Assembly: GCF_014652235.1 (NCBI RefSeq)
Contig: NZ_BMYK01000003.1
Coordinates: 124,001 to 188,000 of the forward strand
DNA from: Pseudorhodoferax aquiterrae
GTDB taxonomy: Bacteria > Pseudomonadota > Gammaproteobacteria > Burkholderiales > Burkholderiaceae_C
Reading direction: 5' to 3'
Length of the DNA: 64,000 nucleotides
This document shows positions 16,725 to 24,351 of the stretch, one piece after another. A program made the translations under genes and the position numbers. Each line of letters begins with the position of its first letter. The first letter of the stretch is position 1. The notes beneath the pieces were generated by a model that did no database searches, was not told the origin of the DNA, and saw only the letters and a program-made list of their open reading frames with translations.

Positions 16725-16892
16725 TCAGCTGGGTCGCGTCGGTATTCGCACGTCCGTCCGGGTCAGGCGCGCCACCTGCAGCGGCGGCATGCCGAGTTGC
16801 TTGCACAACCTGCGCTGGAACAGCGTCAGGCGCGGGATTCGGCTCTGCGATTCAGCGGGCAACGAAACCTCCTTGGACGGATGCCACAGCAT
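16725..16892 (-). CDS. Possible small protein (55 residues)
   Basis: An open frame with ATG at 16892 and GGAG seven bases upstream encodes a basic 55-residue peptide ending in RLTRTDVRIPTRPS. No family is recognised. The last 30 residues (FQRRLCKQLGMPPLQVARL) look like an amphipathic helix. It is downstream of the terminator at 16992, so it would need its own promoter, and none is obvious. It may be a chance frame. Confidence 0.3.
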   Translation of the reverse strand: MLWHPSKEVSLPAESQSRIPRLTLFQRRLCKQLGMPPLQVARLTRTDVRIPTRPS

Positions 16893-17235
16893 AGCGGCGC
16901 TCCATGCGATCCGCGTGCAGGCGATCAGGGTCTGTTGCTTTGCGCCAATGCGCGCGCCTTGCACCGGTCGAGGATGCGTCTCGCAGACATGAAAAAGCCC
17001 GCGCGGCGGCGGGCTTTGGAATTGGCCGTGGACTCTTGCGCGGTTCACGTTTACGACCCTCTGGGGAGTTCTCCCCGATGCGCTCGGGTGGGGCGAGAGA
17101 AGCCTGATCTCCATCAGCCCACACTTCCTAGTGGACAGGGGCGCTAGCGCCAACGGATGAGATGGTATGGGAGCCGTGTGACGGTTCGGCGACGCACAGG
17201 CGCATGCGGCTGTAGGACGAAGCCGCGTTGCAGCA
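16893..17235. other. Gene-free stretch with structured elements; possible small RNA on the minus strand
   Basis: No convincing protein is seen. On the minus strand, after the XRE stop codon, the region shows a 12-bp palindrome GGCGCTAGCGCC (17140-17151), a hairpin GGGGAG-tt-CTCCCC (17063-17076) and a Rho-independent terminator (16992-17017). This could be a long 3' untranslated region of the XRE gene or an independent sRNA of roughly 200 nt. No promoter with both hexamers was found. Confidence 0.4.
16992..17017 (-). terminator. Rho-independent terminator downstream of the XRE gene
   Basis: AAAGCCCGC (16994-17002) pairs with GCGGGCTTT (17009-17017) around a 6-nt loop, and reads into five T on the minus strand (16992-16996). 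Transcripts from the XRE gene or an intergenic sRNA would end here. Confidence 0.8.
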
Positions 17236-17715
17236 TCAAGGTGCCGGCACGCCGGCGTCGCCAGGCCCGGAGCGATCGGCCTGTGCAAGGGCTTCTGCCA
17301 ACTGCGCCACCTGCGCAGCGAGCGCGGGATTGTCGGCGAGCTGGGCGAGCAAAGGTGCGATGCCGGACCGGGCCAGCGGGCTCAGCGCGGACAGCGCCGT
17401 GCCGAGCTCTGCGATGGCATGGCCCAGCCCCGTTGCCGCGGACGCGCGCACAGAACCGTCTCCCGCCCGCTCTGCGTGGTCCGCCGACCCACCGCGCGGC
17501 GAAATGTTCTTCCAATCGCCCTCGCCGGTCTCGAGCCAGGCCGGACGCACACCGAGGGCCACGGCCAGGGTCGTGAGGTCGCGCGGTCGGTCGCGCACGC
17601 CGGCTTCGAGCTCCGTGATCGAACTGGTCAACACGCATGCGGACTTGGCCAGCGCGGCCGGTGTGAGCCCGCGCAGTTCGCGGGCCCACTTCACTCTTGA
17701 ACCGATGGATGCCAT
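17236..17715 (-). CDS. XRE-family helix-turn-helix regulator
   Basis: A 159-residue DNA-binding protein. Residues about 3-60 form a Cro/CI-type HTH: RVKWARELRGLTPAALAKSA, then the recognition helix TSSITELEAGVRDRPR and LTTLAVALGVRPAWLETGEG. The rest is an alanine/leucine-rich helical tail with no peptidase or sensor motif, perhaps for dimerisation. It resembles small phage-type repressors, but no phage genes are nearby. It lies downstream of tRNA-Thr, beyond that transcript's terminator, and is followed by its own terminator at 16992. Target genes are unknown. Confidence 0.85.
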   Translation of the reverse strand: MASIGSRVKWARELRGLTPAALAKSACVLTSSITELEAGVRDRPRDLTTLAVALGVRPAWLETGEGDWKNISPRGGSADHAERAGDGSVRASAATGLGHAIAELGTALSALSPLARSGIAPLLAQLADNPALAAQVAQLAEALAQADRSGPGDAGVPAP

Positions 17716-17773
17716 GGGGTGATTACAGCGGATGTGTCCGGTGTCTGGAGGGGATCGGAAGCCCCAAGCCAAG

Positions 17774-17807
17774 AAAAAACCCGCCATGCCATGCGGGCAT
17801 GCGGGTT
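17774..17807 (-). terminator. Rho-independent terminator after tRNA-Thr
   Basis: AACCCGC (17778-17784) pairs with GCGGGTT (17801-17807), followed by a T-run on the minus strand (17774-17779). It lies 24 nt after the tRNA and probably ends the sspA-sspB-tRNA transcript. Confidence 0.8.
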
Positions 17808-17831
17808 GGGGGACGTCCGGAGACTGTCCAG

Positions 17832-17907
17832 TGGTGCCGATTGTCGGAATCGAACTGACGACCGTCCGCTTACAAGGCGGGTGCTCTACCAACTGAGCTA
17901 AATCGGC
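17832..17907 (-). tRNA. tRNA-Thr (anticodon TGT)
   Basis: Full cloverleaf on the minus strand: a 7-bp acceptor stem (GCCGATT/AATCGGC), D-arm AGCTCAGTTGGTAGAGCA, anticodon loop CTTGTAA giving TGT, and T-arm GTTCGATTC. The terminal CCA is encoded (17832-17834). It starts 25 nt downstream of the sspB stop on the same strand and may be processed from the sspAB transcript. No duplicated 3' end (att site) was seen nearby. Confidence 0.97.
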
Positions 17908-17932
17908 AAAAACCAGCGGCGATTCTACGCGG

Positions 17933-18442
17933 TCACTTGACGCGCTTGAGCGCCGGGCGCGGCGCGCCACCACCGGGCTTGGGCGGCTCGGGCTCGCTGC
18001 CTTCCTCGGCGGAGTCGACGGGCGCGAGTTGCAGCACCTTGGGCGCTGCCGGGTCCTCGGCCACCTCGGCCGGCAAGGGAGCGCCGGCAGGGGCCGGCGC
18101 CGCCTCGGACGCAGCAGCGGCCACCGGCGAGGGGAAGGCCATGCCTTGCCCGTTTTCGCGGGCGTAGATCGCGATCACGCGGCCGATGGGCACGAGGATC
18201 TCGCGGGCCGTGCCCGCGAAGCGCGCCTTGAACTCGATGAAGTCGTTGCCGAGCTTGAGTGCGCTGGTGGCGTCGAAGCTCACGTTCAGCACGATCTCAC
18301 CGTCCTTCACGTATTCGCGCGGCACCTGCACCGTCTCGTCCACCAGCACCGCGATGTACGGCGTGAAGCCGTTGTCGGTGCACCATTCGTAGAGCGCCCG
18401 GATCAGGTACGGGCGGGTGGAAGTGGCGTCGAGCGCGTTCAT
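17933..18442 (-). CDS. sspB: ClpXP protease specificity-enhancing factor SspB
   Basis: Adaptor that binds ssrA-tagged peptides from stalled ribosomes and hands them to ClpXP. The 169-residue protein has the SspB substrate-binding fold in its first 110 residues (RPYLIRALYEWCTDNGFTPY, YVKDGEIVLNVS, GNDFIEFKARF). A flexible Ala/Pro/Glu linker follows, then a short C-terminal tail ending PALKRVK, equivalent to the ClpX-binding tail. It follows sspA by 19 nt. Confidence 0.95.
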   Translation of the reverse strand: MNALDATSTRPYLIRALYEWCTDNGFTPYIAVLVDETVQVPREYVKDGEIVLNVSFDATSALKLGNDFIEFKARFAGTAREILVPIGRVIAIYARENGQGMAFPSPVAAAASEAAPAPAGAPLPAEVAEDPAAPKVLQLAPVDSAEEGSEPEPPKPGGGAPRPALKRVK

Positions 18443-18461
18443 CCGGTCCAGACTCCCGTGC

Positions 18462-19073
18462 TTACTTGCGCATGACCTTTTCGGACGGCGTCAGCGCTTC
18501 GATGTAGGCCGGGCGCGAGAAGATGCGCTCGGCGTACTTGAGCAGCGGCGCCGCGTTCTTGCTGAGGTCGATGCCGTAGAAGTCCAGGCGCCACAGCAGC
18601 GGCGCGATGGCCACGTCCAGCATCGAGAAGTTCTCGCCCAGCATGTACTTGTTCTTGAGGAACACCGGGGCCAGTTGCGTCAGGCGGTCGCGGATGTGGG
18701 CGCGGGCCTTCTCCAGCGCCTTCTCGTTGCCCTTGGAGGCACGGTTCTCGAGCAGGCTCACGTGCACGAACAGTTCCTTCTCGAAGTTGAGCAGGAACAG
18801 GCGCACGCGGGCGCGGTCGACCGGGTCGCCGGGCATCAGCTGCGGATGCGGGAAGCGCTCGTCGATGTACTCGTTGATGATGTTCGATTCGTACAGGATC
18901 AGGTCGCGCTCGACCAGGATGGGCACCTGGCCGTACGGGTTCATGACGCTGATGTCTTCGGGCTTGTTGTAGAGATCGACGTCGCGGATCTCGAAATCCA
19001 TGCCCTTTTCGAACAAGACGAAGCGGCAACGGTGGGAGAAGGGGCAGGTCGTTCCCGAGTACAAGACCATCAT
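18462..19073 (-). CDS. sspA: Stringent starvation protein A, GST-fold transcription regulator
   Basis: An RNA-polymerase-associated protein with a glutathione-S-transferase fold that is thought not to act as a transferase. The 203 residues show the thioredoxin-like half (VLYSGTTCPFSHRCRFVLFEK, NPYGQVPILVERDLILYES) and the all-helical half. Family members regulate acid, starvation and virulence genes. It lies about 90 nt downstream of petC; the strong pet terminator between them suggests partial read-through or a separate promoter, which I did not find. The first of two adjacent ATGs (19073) is chosen. Confidence 0.95.
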   Translation of the reverse strand: MMVLYSGTTCPFSHRCRFVLFEKGMDFEIRDVDLYNKPEDISVMNPYGQVPILVERDLILYESNIINEYIDERFPHPQLMPGDPVDRARVRLFLLNFEKELFVHVSLLENRASKGNEKALEKARAHIRDRLTQLAPVFLKNKYMLGENFSMLDVAIAPLLWRLDFYGIDLSKNAAPLLKYAERIFSRPAYIEALTPSEKVMRK

Positions 19074-19095
19074 GAGAGAAGACTCCTAAAAAACC

Positions 19096-19127
19096 AAAAA
19101 GAGTGGGTGCGGCAGCCGCACCCACTC
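19096..19127 (-). terminator. Rho-independent terminator of petABC
   Basis: A perfect 12-bp stem, GAGTGGGTGCGG (19101-19112) with CCGCACCCACTC (19116-19127), loop of 3 nt, followed by TTTTT on the minus strand (19096-19100). It is 40 nt downstream of the petC stop. Confidence 0.9.
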
Positions 19128-19167
19128 TGATCACGCCCGCAGCCTGCTGCTGCCGGGCATGGACTGC

Positions 19168-19938
19168 TTACTTGACGTCTTTCCAGAACGCTGCGTTCAG
19201 ACGCCAGGTGATGACCGAGAAGACCGCGAGGAACAGCAGCACCCACACCCCCACGCGCACGCGCGTGTTCTGTGCGGGTTCGGCCATCCAGGCCATGAAG
19301 CTGACCAGATCGCCGACGGCCTGATCGTATTGCAGGGGCGTCATTGTGCCCGGCTTCACTTGCTCCCATCCTTTGAACACGGCAGTGGCATGGCCATGGC
19401 TCTGGATTTCCTCGAAGACGGGCTTGCGCTCGCCCTGCAGTTCCCACAGCACATGCGGCATGCCCACGCTGGGGAAGGCCAGGTTGTTCCAGCCCGTGGC
19501 CTTGGTGTCGTCGCGGTAGTAGGTGCGCAGGTAGGTGTAGAGGTAGTCGGCCCCCGTGCCGCCGTGGCCGGAACGCGAGCGCGTCATCAGCGTGAGGTCG
19601 GGCGGGTTGGCGCCGAACCATTCCTTGGCCTGGCGCGGGTCGATCGCGGACTTCATGGTCTCGCCGACCTTGTCGGTCGTGAACAGCAGGTTGTCCTTGA
19701 TCTGCTGCTCGGTCAGGCCGATGTCCTTGAGCCGGTTGAAGCGCATGAACGCGGCCGAGTGGCAGTTCAGGCAGTAGTTGACGAACAGCTTGGCACCGTT
19801 TTGCAGCGATGCCATGTCGTTGGTCTTGACGGGCGCCTTGTCCCAGGCGATGCCGCCTTCGGCCGCGTGCACGCTGCCGGCGGCCAGGCCCAGCGACAGC
19901 AGCAGGCCAGCGATGAAACCGTGGAGATTCTTTTTCAT
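19168..19938 (-). CDS. petC: Ubiquinol-cytochrome c reductase cytochrome c1
   Basis: Haem c subunit of the bc1 complex, which passes electrons from the Rieske protein to soluble cytochrome c. The 256 residues begin with a Sec signal peptide (MKKNLHGFIAGLLLSLGLAAGSVHAA). The haem site CLNCH is at 56-60, and a C-terminal transmembrane anchor follows (VGVWVLLFLAVFSVITW). The likely axial Met lies in the middle region. It is the last gene of petABC, 21 nt after petB. Confidence 0.95.
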   Translation of the reverse strand: MKKNLHGFIAGLLLSLGLAAGSVHAAEGGIAWDKAPVKTNDMASLQNGAKLFVNYCLNCHSAAFMRFNRLKDIGLTEQQIKDNLLFTTDKVGETMKSAIDPRQAKEWFGANPPDLTLMTRSRSGHGGTGADYLYTYLRTYYRDDTKATGWNNLAFPSVGMPHVLWELQGERKPVFEEIQSHGHATAVFKGWEQVKPGTMTPLQYDQAVGDLVSFMAWMAEPAQNTRVRVGVWVLLFLAVFSVITWRLNAAFWKDVK

Positions 19939-19959
19939 GGTCTTCGTCTGTTCCGTGGC

Positions 19960-21363
19960 TCAGTGCGGGTTGAAGGTCACGCGCGCGGGCACCGGCTTGG
20001 GCTCGCCCAGGCGGCTCCACCAGGGCATCAGCAGGAAGAAGCCGAAATAGAACAGGGTGCCGACCTGCGACACGCGCTCGCCGATCGGCGACGGTGCCTG
20101 CACGCCCAGGTAGGCCAGCACGATGAAGTTGATGACGAACACGCCATACACGTACTTGTGCCAGTCGGGGCGGTAGCGGATCGACTTGACCGGGCTGTGG
20201 TCCAGCCAGGGCAGGAAGAACAGGATGATGACGGCACCGCCCATGACGACCACGCCCCAGAACTTGGCGTCGATGTTGAGCATCAGCACCACAGCCACGA
20301 CGGCCGCCGCCACGATGAAGGCCTTGACGAAGCTGGGCAGGCGCAGCTTGACGACCATGAGGCCGGCACCGAGCACCACGCAGGCGATCAGCACATACAT
20401 CATCTCGCTCGTGATGGCGCGCAGCATCGAGTAGAACGGCGTGAAGTACCAGACCGGCGCGATGTGCGCAGGCGTCTTCAGCGGGTCGGCCGGGATGAAG
20501 TTGTTGTACTCGAGGAAGTAGCCGCCGAACTCGGGGGCGAAGAAGATCACCGCCGAGAACACCATCAGGAACACGCACACGCCGAAGATGTCGTGCACGG
20601 TGTAGTACGGGTGGAAGGGAATGCCGTCCAGCGGCTTGCCCTTGGCGTCCTTGGTGGCCTTGATCTCGATGCCGTCGGGGTTGTTGGAGCCCACGTCGTG
20701 CAGCGCCAGCAGGTGCGCGACGACCAGGCCCAGCAGCACCAGCGGCACGGCGATCACGTGGAAGCTAAAGAAGCGGTTCAGCGTGGCATCGCCCACCACG
20801 TAGTCGCCGCGGATCAGCAGCGCCAGGTCGGGGCCGATGAAGGGGATCGCGGCGAACAGGTTCACGATCACCTGGGCGCCCCAGTAGGACATCTGGCCCC
20901 AGGGCAGCAGGTAGCCCATGAAGGCTTCGGCCATCAGGCACAGGAAGATCGCGCAGCCGAAGATCCAGACCAGCTCGCGCGGCTTGCGGTAGGAGCCATA
21001 CAGCAGGCCGCGGAACATGTGCAGGTAGACCACCACGAAGAAGGCCGAGGCGCCCGTGGAGTGCATGTAGCGGATCAGCCAGCCCCAGGGCACGTCGCGC
21101 ATGATGTACTCGACCGAGGCGAACGCGAGGTTCGCATCGGGCTTGTAGTGCATCACGAGGAAGATGCCCGTGACGATCTGGATCACGAGCACCAGCAGCG
21201 CCAGCGAGCCGAAGATGTACCAGAAGTTGAAGTTCTTCGGCGCGTAGTAGTCCGACATGTGGACGCGGTACGCGTCGAAGGCGGTCGGGAACCGGTTCTC
21301 CAGCCAGTTCGTCAGCTGCGCGCTCATCGGCGCATTGGGGGAGATTTCTTTGAATTCAGCCAT
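19960..21363 (-). CDS. petB: Cytochrome b of the bc1 complex
   Basis: A 467-residue membrane subunit with eight helices, two b haems and the quinol oxidation and reduction sites. Haem ligands are visible in RYMHSTGASAFFVVVYLHMFR and in FFSFHVIAVPLVLLGLVVAH. The Qo-site motif reads PVWY (PVWYFTPFYSMLRA) instead of the better-known PEWY, a variant that, from memory, also occurs in other proteobacteria. The longer C-terminus also fits proteobacterial b subunits. It starts 13 nt after petA. Confidence 0.96.
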   Translation of the reverse strand: MAEFKEISPNAPMSAQLTNWLENRFPTAFDAYRVHMSDYYAPKNFNFWYIFGSLALLVLVIQIVTGIFLVMHYKPDANLAFASVEYIMRDVPWGWLIRYMHSTGASAFFVVVYLHMFRGLLYGSYRKPRELVWIFGCAIFLCLMAEAFMGYLLPWGQMSYWGAQVIVNLFAAIPFIGPDLALLIRGDYVVGDATLNRFFSFHVIAVPLVLLGLVVAHLLALHDVGSNNPDGIEIKATKDAKGKPLDGIPFHPYYTVHDIFGVCVFLMVFSAVIFFAPEFGGYFLEYNNFIPADPLKTPAHIAPVWYFTPFYSMLRAITSEMMYVLIACVVLGAGLMVVKLRLPSFVKAFIVAAAVVAVVLMLNIDAKFWGVVVMGGAVIILFFLPWLDHSPVKSIRYRPDWHKYVYGVFVINFIVLAYLGVQAPSPIGERVSQVGTLFYFGFFLLMPWWSRLGEPKPVPARVTFNPH

Positions 21364-21376
21364 TGCCTGTGTCCCC

Positions 21377-21976
21377 TCAAGCCTTCTTGTCTTCGCCGAT
21401 CAGCAGCCGCGTATCGGACAGGTACATGTGCGGCGGCACTTCAAGGTTGTCGGGCGCCGGCTTGTTGGCGAAGACGCGGCCGGCCAGATCGAAGGTCGAG
21501 CCATGGCAGGGGCACAGGAAACCGCCCTCCCAGTTGTCGGGCAGGGAGGGTTGCGGGCCGCGCGTGAACTTGTCGACCGGCGAGCAGCCCAGATGGGTGC
21601 AGATGCCGACCACGACCAGCACGTCGGGCTTGATCGAGCGGCCTTCGTTGCGTGCGTATTCGGGCGTCAGTTCCGATGGCTTGCGCAGCGACTTCGGGTC
21701 GGCCAGCTGGCTGTCGAGCTTGGGCAGTTCGGCGAGTTGCTCGGGCGTGCGCTTGATGATCCAGACGGGCTTGCCCCGCCACTCCACGGTGACCTTCTCG
21801 CCCGGCTTGAGCGCCGAGATGTCGACCTCGACCGCGGCACCCGCCGCCTTGGCGCGCTCCGACGGCTGGAAGGTGCTCACGAACGGAACTGCGGTTGCCA
21901 CACCACCTACCGCCCCCGCGCAACCGGAGGCGATGAGCCATGTCCGTTTGCTACGGTCGACTGGAATGTCACTCAT
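21377..21976 (-). CDS. petA: Ubiquinol-cytochrome c reductase Rieske iron-sulfur subunit
   Basis: A 199-residue protein with an N-terminal Tat-type anchor (SKRTWLIASGCAGAVGG with one hydrophobic helix) and the [2Fe-2S] ligands in CTHLGC and CPCHGS. It takes the first electron from ubiquinol in the bc1 complex. The ATG at 21976 is preferred over the upstream in-frame ATG at 21988 because GAGGAA lies between them as the ribosome-binding site. First gene of petABC, driven by the promoter at 22015-22044. Confidence 0.95.
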   Translation of the reverse strand: MSDIPVDRSKRTWLIASGCAGAVGGVATAVPFVSTFQPSERAKAAGAAVEVDISALKPGEKVTVEWRGKPVWIIKRTPEQLAELPKLDSQLADPKSLRKPSELTPEYARNEGRSIKPDVLVVVGICTHLGCSPVDKFTRGPQPSLPDNWEGGFLCPCHGSTFDLAGRVFANKPAPDNLEVPPHMYLSDTRLLIGEDKKA

Positions 21977-22014
21977 GGGGTTCCTCAATAGTCTCTTATT
22001 GGAGTCAACAAAAG

Positions 22015-22044
22015 ATTGTAGCGGACGGGGTTATTCGCTCTCAA
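22015..22044 (-). promoter_or_regulatory. Sigma-70 promoter of petABC
   Basis: On the minus strand TTGAGA (22039-22044) and TACAAT (22015-22020) are separated by 18 bp, giving a near-consensus promoter about 40 nt upstream of the petA start. Confidence 0.75.
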
Positions 22045-22132
22045 GGCGCGCCGATGGCCGCTGTGCGCCCTGAGCGACACGCAGTTGCAGCGAGAATGCC
22101 CCGGTTTTTCACTCAGCAAAGCGAGGACTGCC

Positions 22133-22561
22133 ATGGGGATGGTTCAGGAGTTCAAGGAGTTTGCGGTCAAGGGCAACGTGATCGATCTGGCCGTGGGCGT
22201 GATCATCGGCGGGGCCTTCGGCAAGATCGTCGATTCGGTCGTCGCCGACCTCATCATGCCGGTCGTGGGCCTGGTCTTCGGCAAGCTGGATTTCTCCAAC
22301 CTCTTCGTGGTGCTGGGCACCGTGCCGCCCGGGGTTCCGAACACGCTGGACGCACTGCGCAAGGCCGGCGTGCCGGTGCTGGCCTATGGCAACTTCATCA
22401 CCATCGCGGTGAACTTCATCATCCTGGCCTTCATCATCTTCATGATGGTCAAGCAGATCAATCGCCTGAAGCGCTCCGAACCGGCACCCGCACCGGCCGC
22501 CCCGGTCACGCCCGAGGACATCGTGCTGCTGCGCGAGATCCGCGACAGCTTGAAGAAGTAA
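22133..22561 (+). CDS. mscL: Large-conductance mechanosensitive channel MscL
   Basis: A 142-residue pentameric channel that opens under hypo-osmotic stress. It begins with the conserved [20 protein letters not shown] and has TM1 with [19 protein letters not shown] periplasmic loop and TM2 ([20 protein letters not shown]) follow, then the RLKR cluster and a C-terminal helical bundle after a Pro/Ala linker. It is divergent from petA and ends 6 nt before the convergent pdxA stop. Confidence 0.97.
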   Translation: MGMVQEFKEFAVKGNVIDLAVGVIIGGAFGKIVDSVVADLIMPVVGLVFGKLDFSNLFVVLGTVPPGVPNTLDALRKAGVPVLAYGNFITIAVNFIILAFIIFMMVKQINRLKRSEPAPAPAAPVTPEDIVLLREIRDSLKK

Positions 22562-22567
22562 GCCGCT

Positions 22568-23581
22568 TCAGACGCGCGCCAGCTGGCGCGCCATGCGCAA
22601 GGCCTCGACGAGGCTGCGCGCATCGGCCTGGCCCGTGCCGGCGATGTCGAAGGCCGTGCCGTGGTCCGGGCTGGTGCGCACCAGCGGCAGGCCCAGGGTC
22701 ACGTTGACGCCCTGCTCCACGCCCAGGTACTTCACGGGGATCAGGCCCTGGTCGTGGTACATCGCCACCACCACGTCGAAGGCACCGTTGCGCGCCCGCA
22801 TGAAGACGGTGTCGGGCGCGTAGGGGCCCTGGGCGTCGATGCCCTCGGCCCGCGCGGCCGCCATGGCCGGCGCGATGGTGTCGATTTCCTCGCGGCCGAA
22901 CAGCCCGCCCTCGCCTGCATGCGGGTTCAATCCCGCCACGCCGATGCGCGGCGCGCGCCCCAGCACGGATTGCAACGCAGCGTGCGTGATGCGCAGGGTC
23001 TGCAACACGTTGTCGAAGGTCACGGCGTCCAGCGCGGCGCGCAGCGCCACATGGATGCTCACCAGCACCGTGCGCAGCTCCGGGTTGGCCAGCATCATGC
23101 GCACGGGCATCTCGGCCACGGGCCGGCCGGCATGGGCCGCAGCCTCGGCCTGCAGCAGTTCCGTGTGGCCCGGATACGGCACGCCCGCGGCGGCCAGCGC
23201 TTCCTTGTGCACGGGCGCGGTCACCAACGCCGCCACCTCGCCTCGCAGGGCGGCACGTGCGCCCCATGCCACGCAGTCGGCGGCCAGGCGGCCGGCTGCC
23301 GCACTGACCGCGCCGTAGGCCATGGCCGGCGTGTCGGGCCCTGGCTGCAGCACCGGGATGCAACGCGGCGGCGCCTGCCAAGCCTGCGCAGGCGTGGCGA
23401 TGGGCGCCAGTGCCGGCGCAACGCCCGCCAGCAGCGCGCACGCGCGCCGCATCAGCGCCACGTCGCCCACGACGAAGCAGCCCTGCAGCAGCGCAGGCTC
23501 GGCCTGGAAGGCCTTGGCGATGATCTCGGGGCCGATGCCGGCGGCATCGCCCATGCTGATGGCGATCGGCAGCGCAGGCAT
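22568..23581 (-). CDS. pdxA: 4-hydroxythreonine-4-phosphate dehydrogenase
   Basis: Pyridoxal 5'-phosphate biosynthesis enzyme that oxidises 4-phosphohydroxy-threonine. The 337 residues show ISMGDAAGIGPEI at the N-terminus, the metal-binding histidines in YPGHTELL, VSIHVAL and YHDQGLIPVK, and TSPDHGTAFDIAG near the end. The start codon overlaps the stop of the NIF3-like gene by one base (TGATG). An 18-bp palindrome near its 3' end (22574-22591) might weakly terminate the convergent mscL transcript. PdxA2-type relatives act in other pathways, but biosynthesis is the simplest reading. Confidence 0.92.
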   Translation of the reverse strand: MPALPIAISMGDAAGIGPEIIAKAFQAEPALLQGCFVVGDVALMRRACALLAGVAPALAPIATPAQAWQAPPRCIPVLQPGPDTPAMAYGAVSAAAGRLAADCVAWGARAALRGEVAALVTAPVHKEALAAAGVPYPGHTELLQAEAAAHAGRPVAEMPVRMMLANPELRTVLVSIHVALRAALDAVTFDNVLQTLRITHAALQSVLGRAPRIGVAGLNPHAGEGGLFGREEIDTIAPAMAAARAEGIDAQGPYAPDTVFMRARNGAFDVVVAMYHDQGLIPVKYLGVEQGVNVTLGLPLVRTSPDHGTAFDIAGTGQADARSLVEALRMARQLARV

Positions 23582-24339
23582 CAGGCCGGGTTCTCGATCT
23601 CGATGAAGCGGTGCGCGATGCCCAGCTGGGCCGCGACATGGGCTGCCACGGCAGGCGCGCCGTAGCGCTCGCTCGCGTGGTGGCCGCAGGCCAGAAAGGC
23701 CACGCCGCATTCGCGCGCCAGGTGCGCCTGCGGCTCGGAGATCTCACCCGTGATGAAGGCGTCGGCGCCCGCAGCGATGGCGGCCTCGAAGTACGACTGC
23801 GCGCCGCCCGTGCACCAGGCGATGCGGCGCAGCGGCCGCGCGTGCCCGGGGTCGACCAGCGTCACGCGGCGGCCCAGCCGCTGCTCCACGTGCAGGGCCA
23901 GCGCCTGTGCGTCGGCAAACGCGCCCTGCCCCATGAGGCCCAGGTCCTGCTCGCCGAAGCGTTGCGGTTCGAGCGGCAGGTCAAGAACGCGGCCCAGCTG
24001 CGCGTTGTTGCCCAGCTCGGGATGCGCGTCCAGCGGCAAGTGGTAGGCCAGCAGGCTGATGTCGTGCGCGAGCAGCAGCGCCAGACGCTGCTTCATCCAG
24101 CCCGTGACGGTGCCGCTCTGGCCGCGCCAGAACAGGCCGTGGTGCACGAAGATGGCATCGGCGCCGTCGGCAATGGCTGCCTCGATCAGCGCCCGGCTGG
24201 CCGTGACGCCGCTGACGAGCCGGCGGACCTGCGCCTTGCCTTCCACCTGCAGGCCGTTCGGCCCATAGTCCTTGAACCGGGCTGGCTGCAGCAGCGCATC
24301 GCAGGCCTGCAGCAATTCGTCGCGCGTGGTCGTGTGCAT
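23581..24339 (-). CDS. NIF3-like dinuclear metal centre protein
   Basis: A 252-residue NIF3/DUF34 protein. The family forms toroidal hexamers with two metal ions per subunit; roles such as GTP cyclohydrolase-like or metal-dependent hydrolase activity have been proposed but are unsettled. Metal-site segments are visible: IFVHHGLFW (about 63-71), AYHLPLDAHPELGNN (about 98-112) and FLACGHHASERYG near the end. It is translationally coupled to pdxA through a 1-nt overlap. Confidence 0.9.
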   Translation of the reverse strand: MHTTTRDELLQACDALLQPARFKDYGPNGLQVEGKAQVRRLVSGVTASRALIEAAIADGADAIFVHHGLFWRGQSGTVTGWMKQRLALLLAHDISLLAYHLPLDAHPELGNNAQLGRVLDLPLEPQRFGEQDLGLMGQGAFADAQALALHVEQRLGRRVTLVDPGHARPLRRIAWCTGGAQSYFEAAIAAGADAFITGEISEPQAHLARECGVAFLACGHHASERYGAPAVAAHVAAQLGIAHRFIEIENPA

Positions 24340-24351
24340 CGCCGGATTGTC

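Noticed and set aside
17160-17220. Possible group II intron domain V or riboswitch near GAGCCGTGTGACGGTTC
   Set aside because: The stem and bulge of domain V cannot be completed and no reverse transcriptase or splice boundary is nearby.
16327-17907. Prophage or genomic island integrated at tRNA-Thr
   Set aside because: An XRE gene lies beside the tRNA, but there is no integrase, no repeated tRNA 3' end and no phage structural gene.
22574-22591. 18-bp palindrome as terminator between mscL and pdxA
   Set aside because: It lies within the pdxA coding sequence and lacks a T-run on either strand, so it is at best a weak hairpin.
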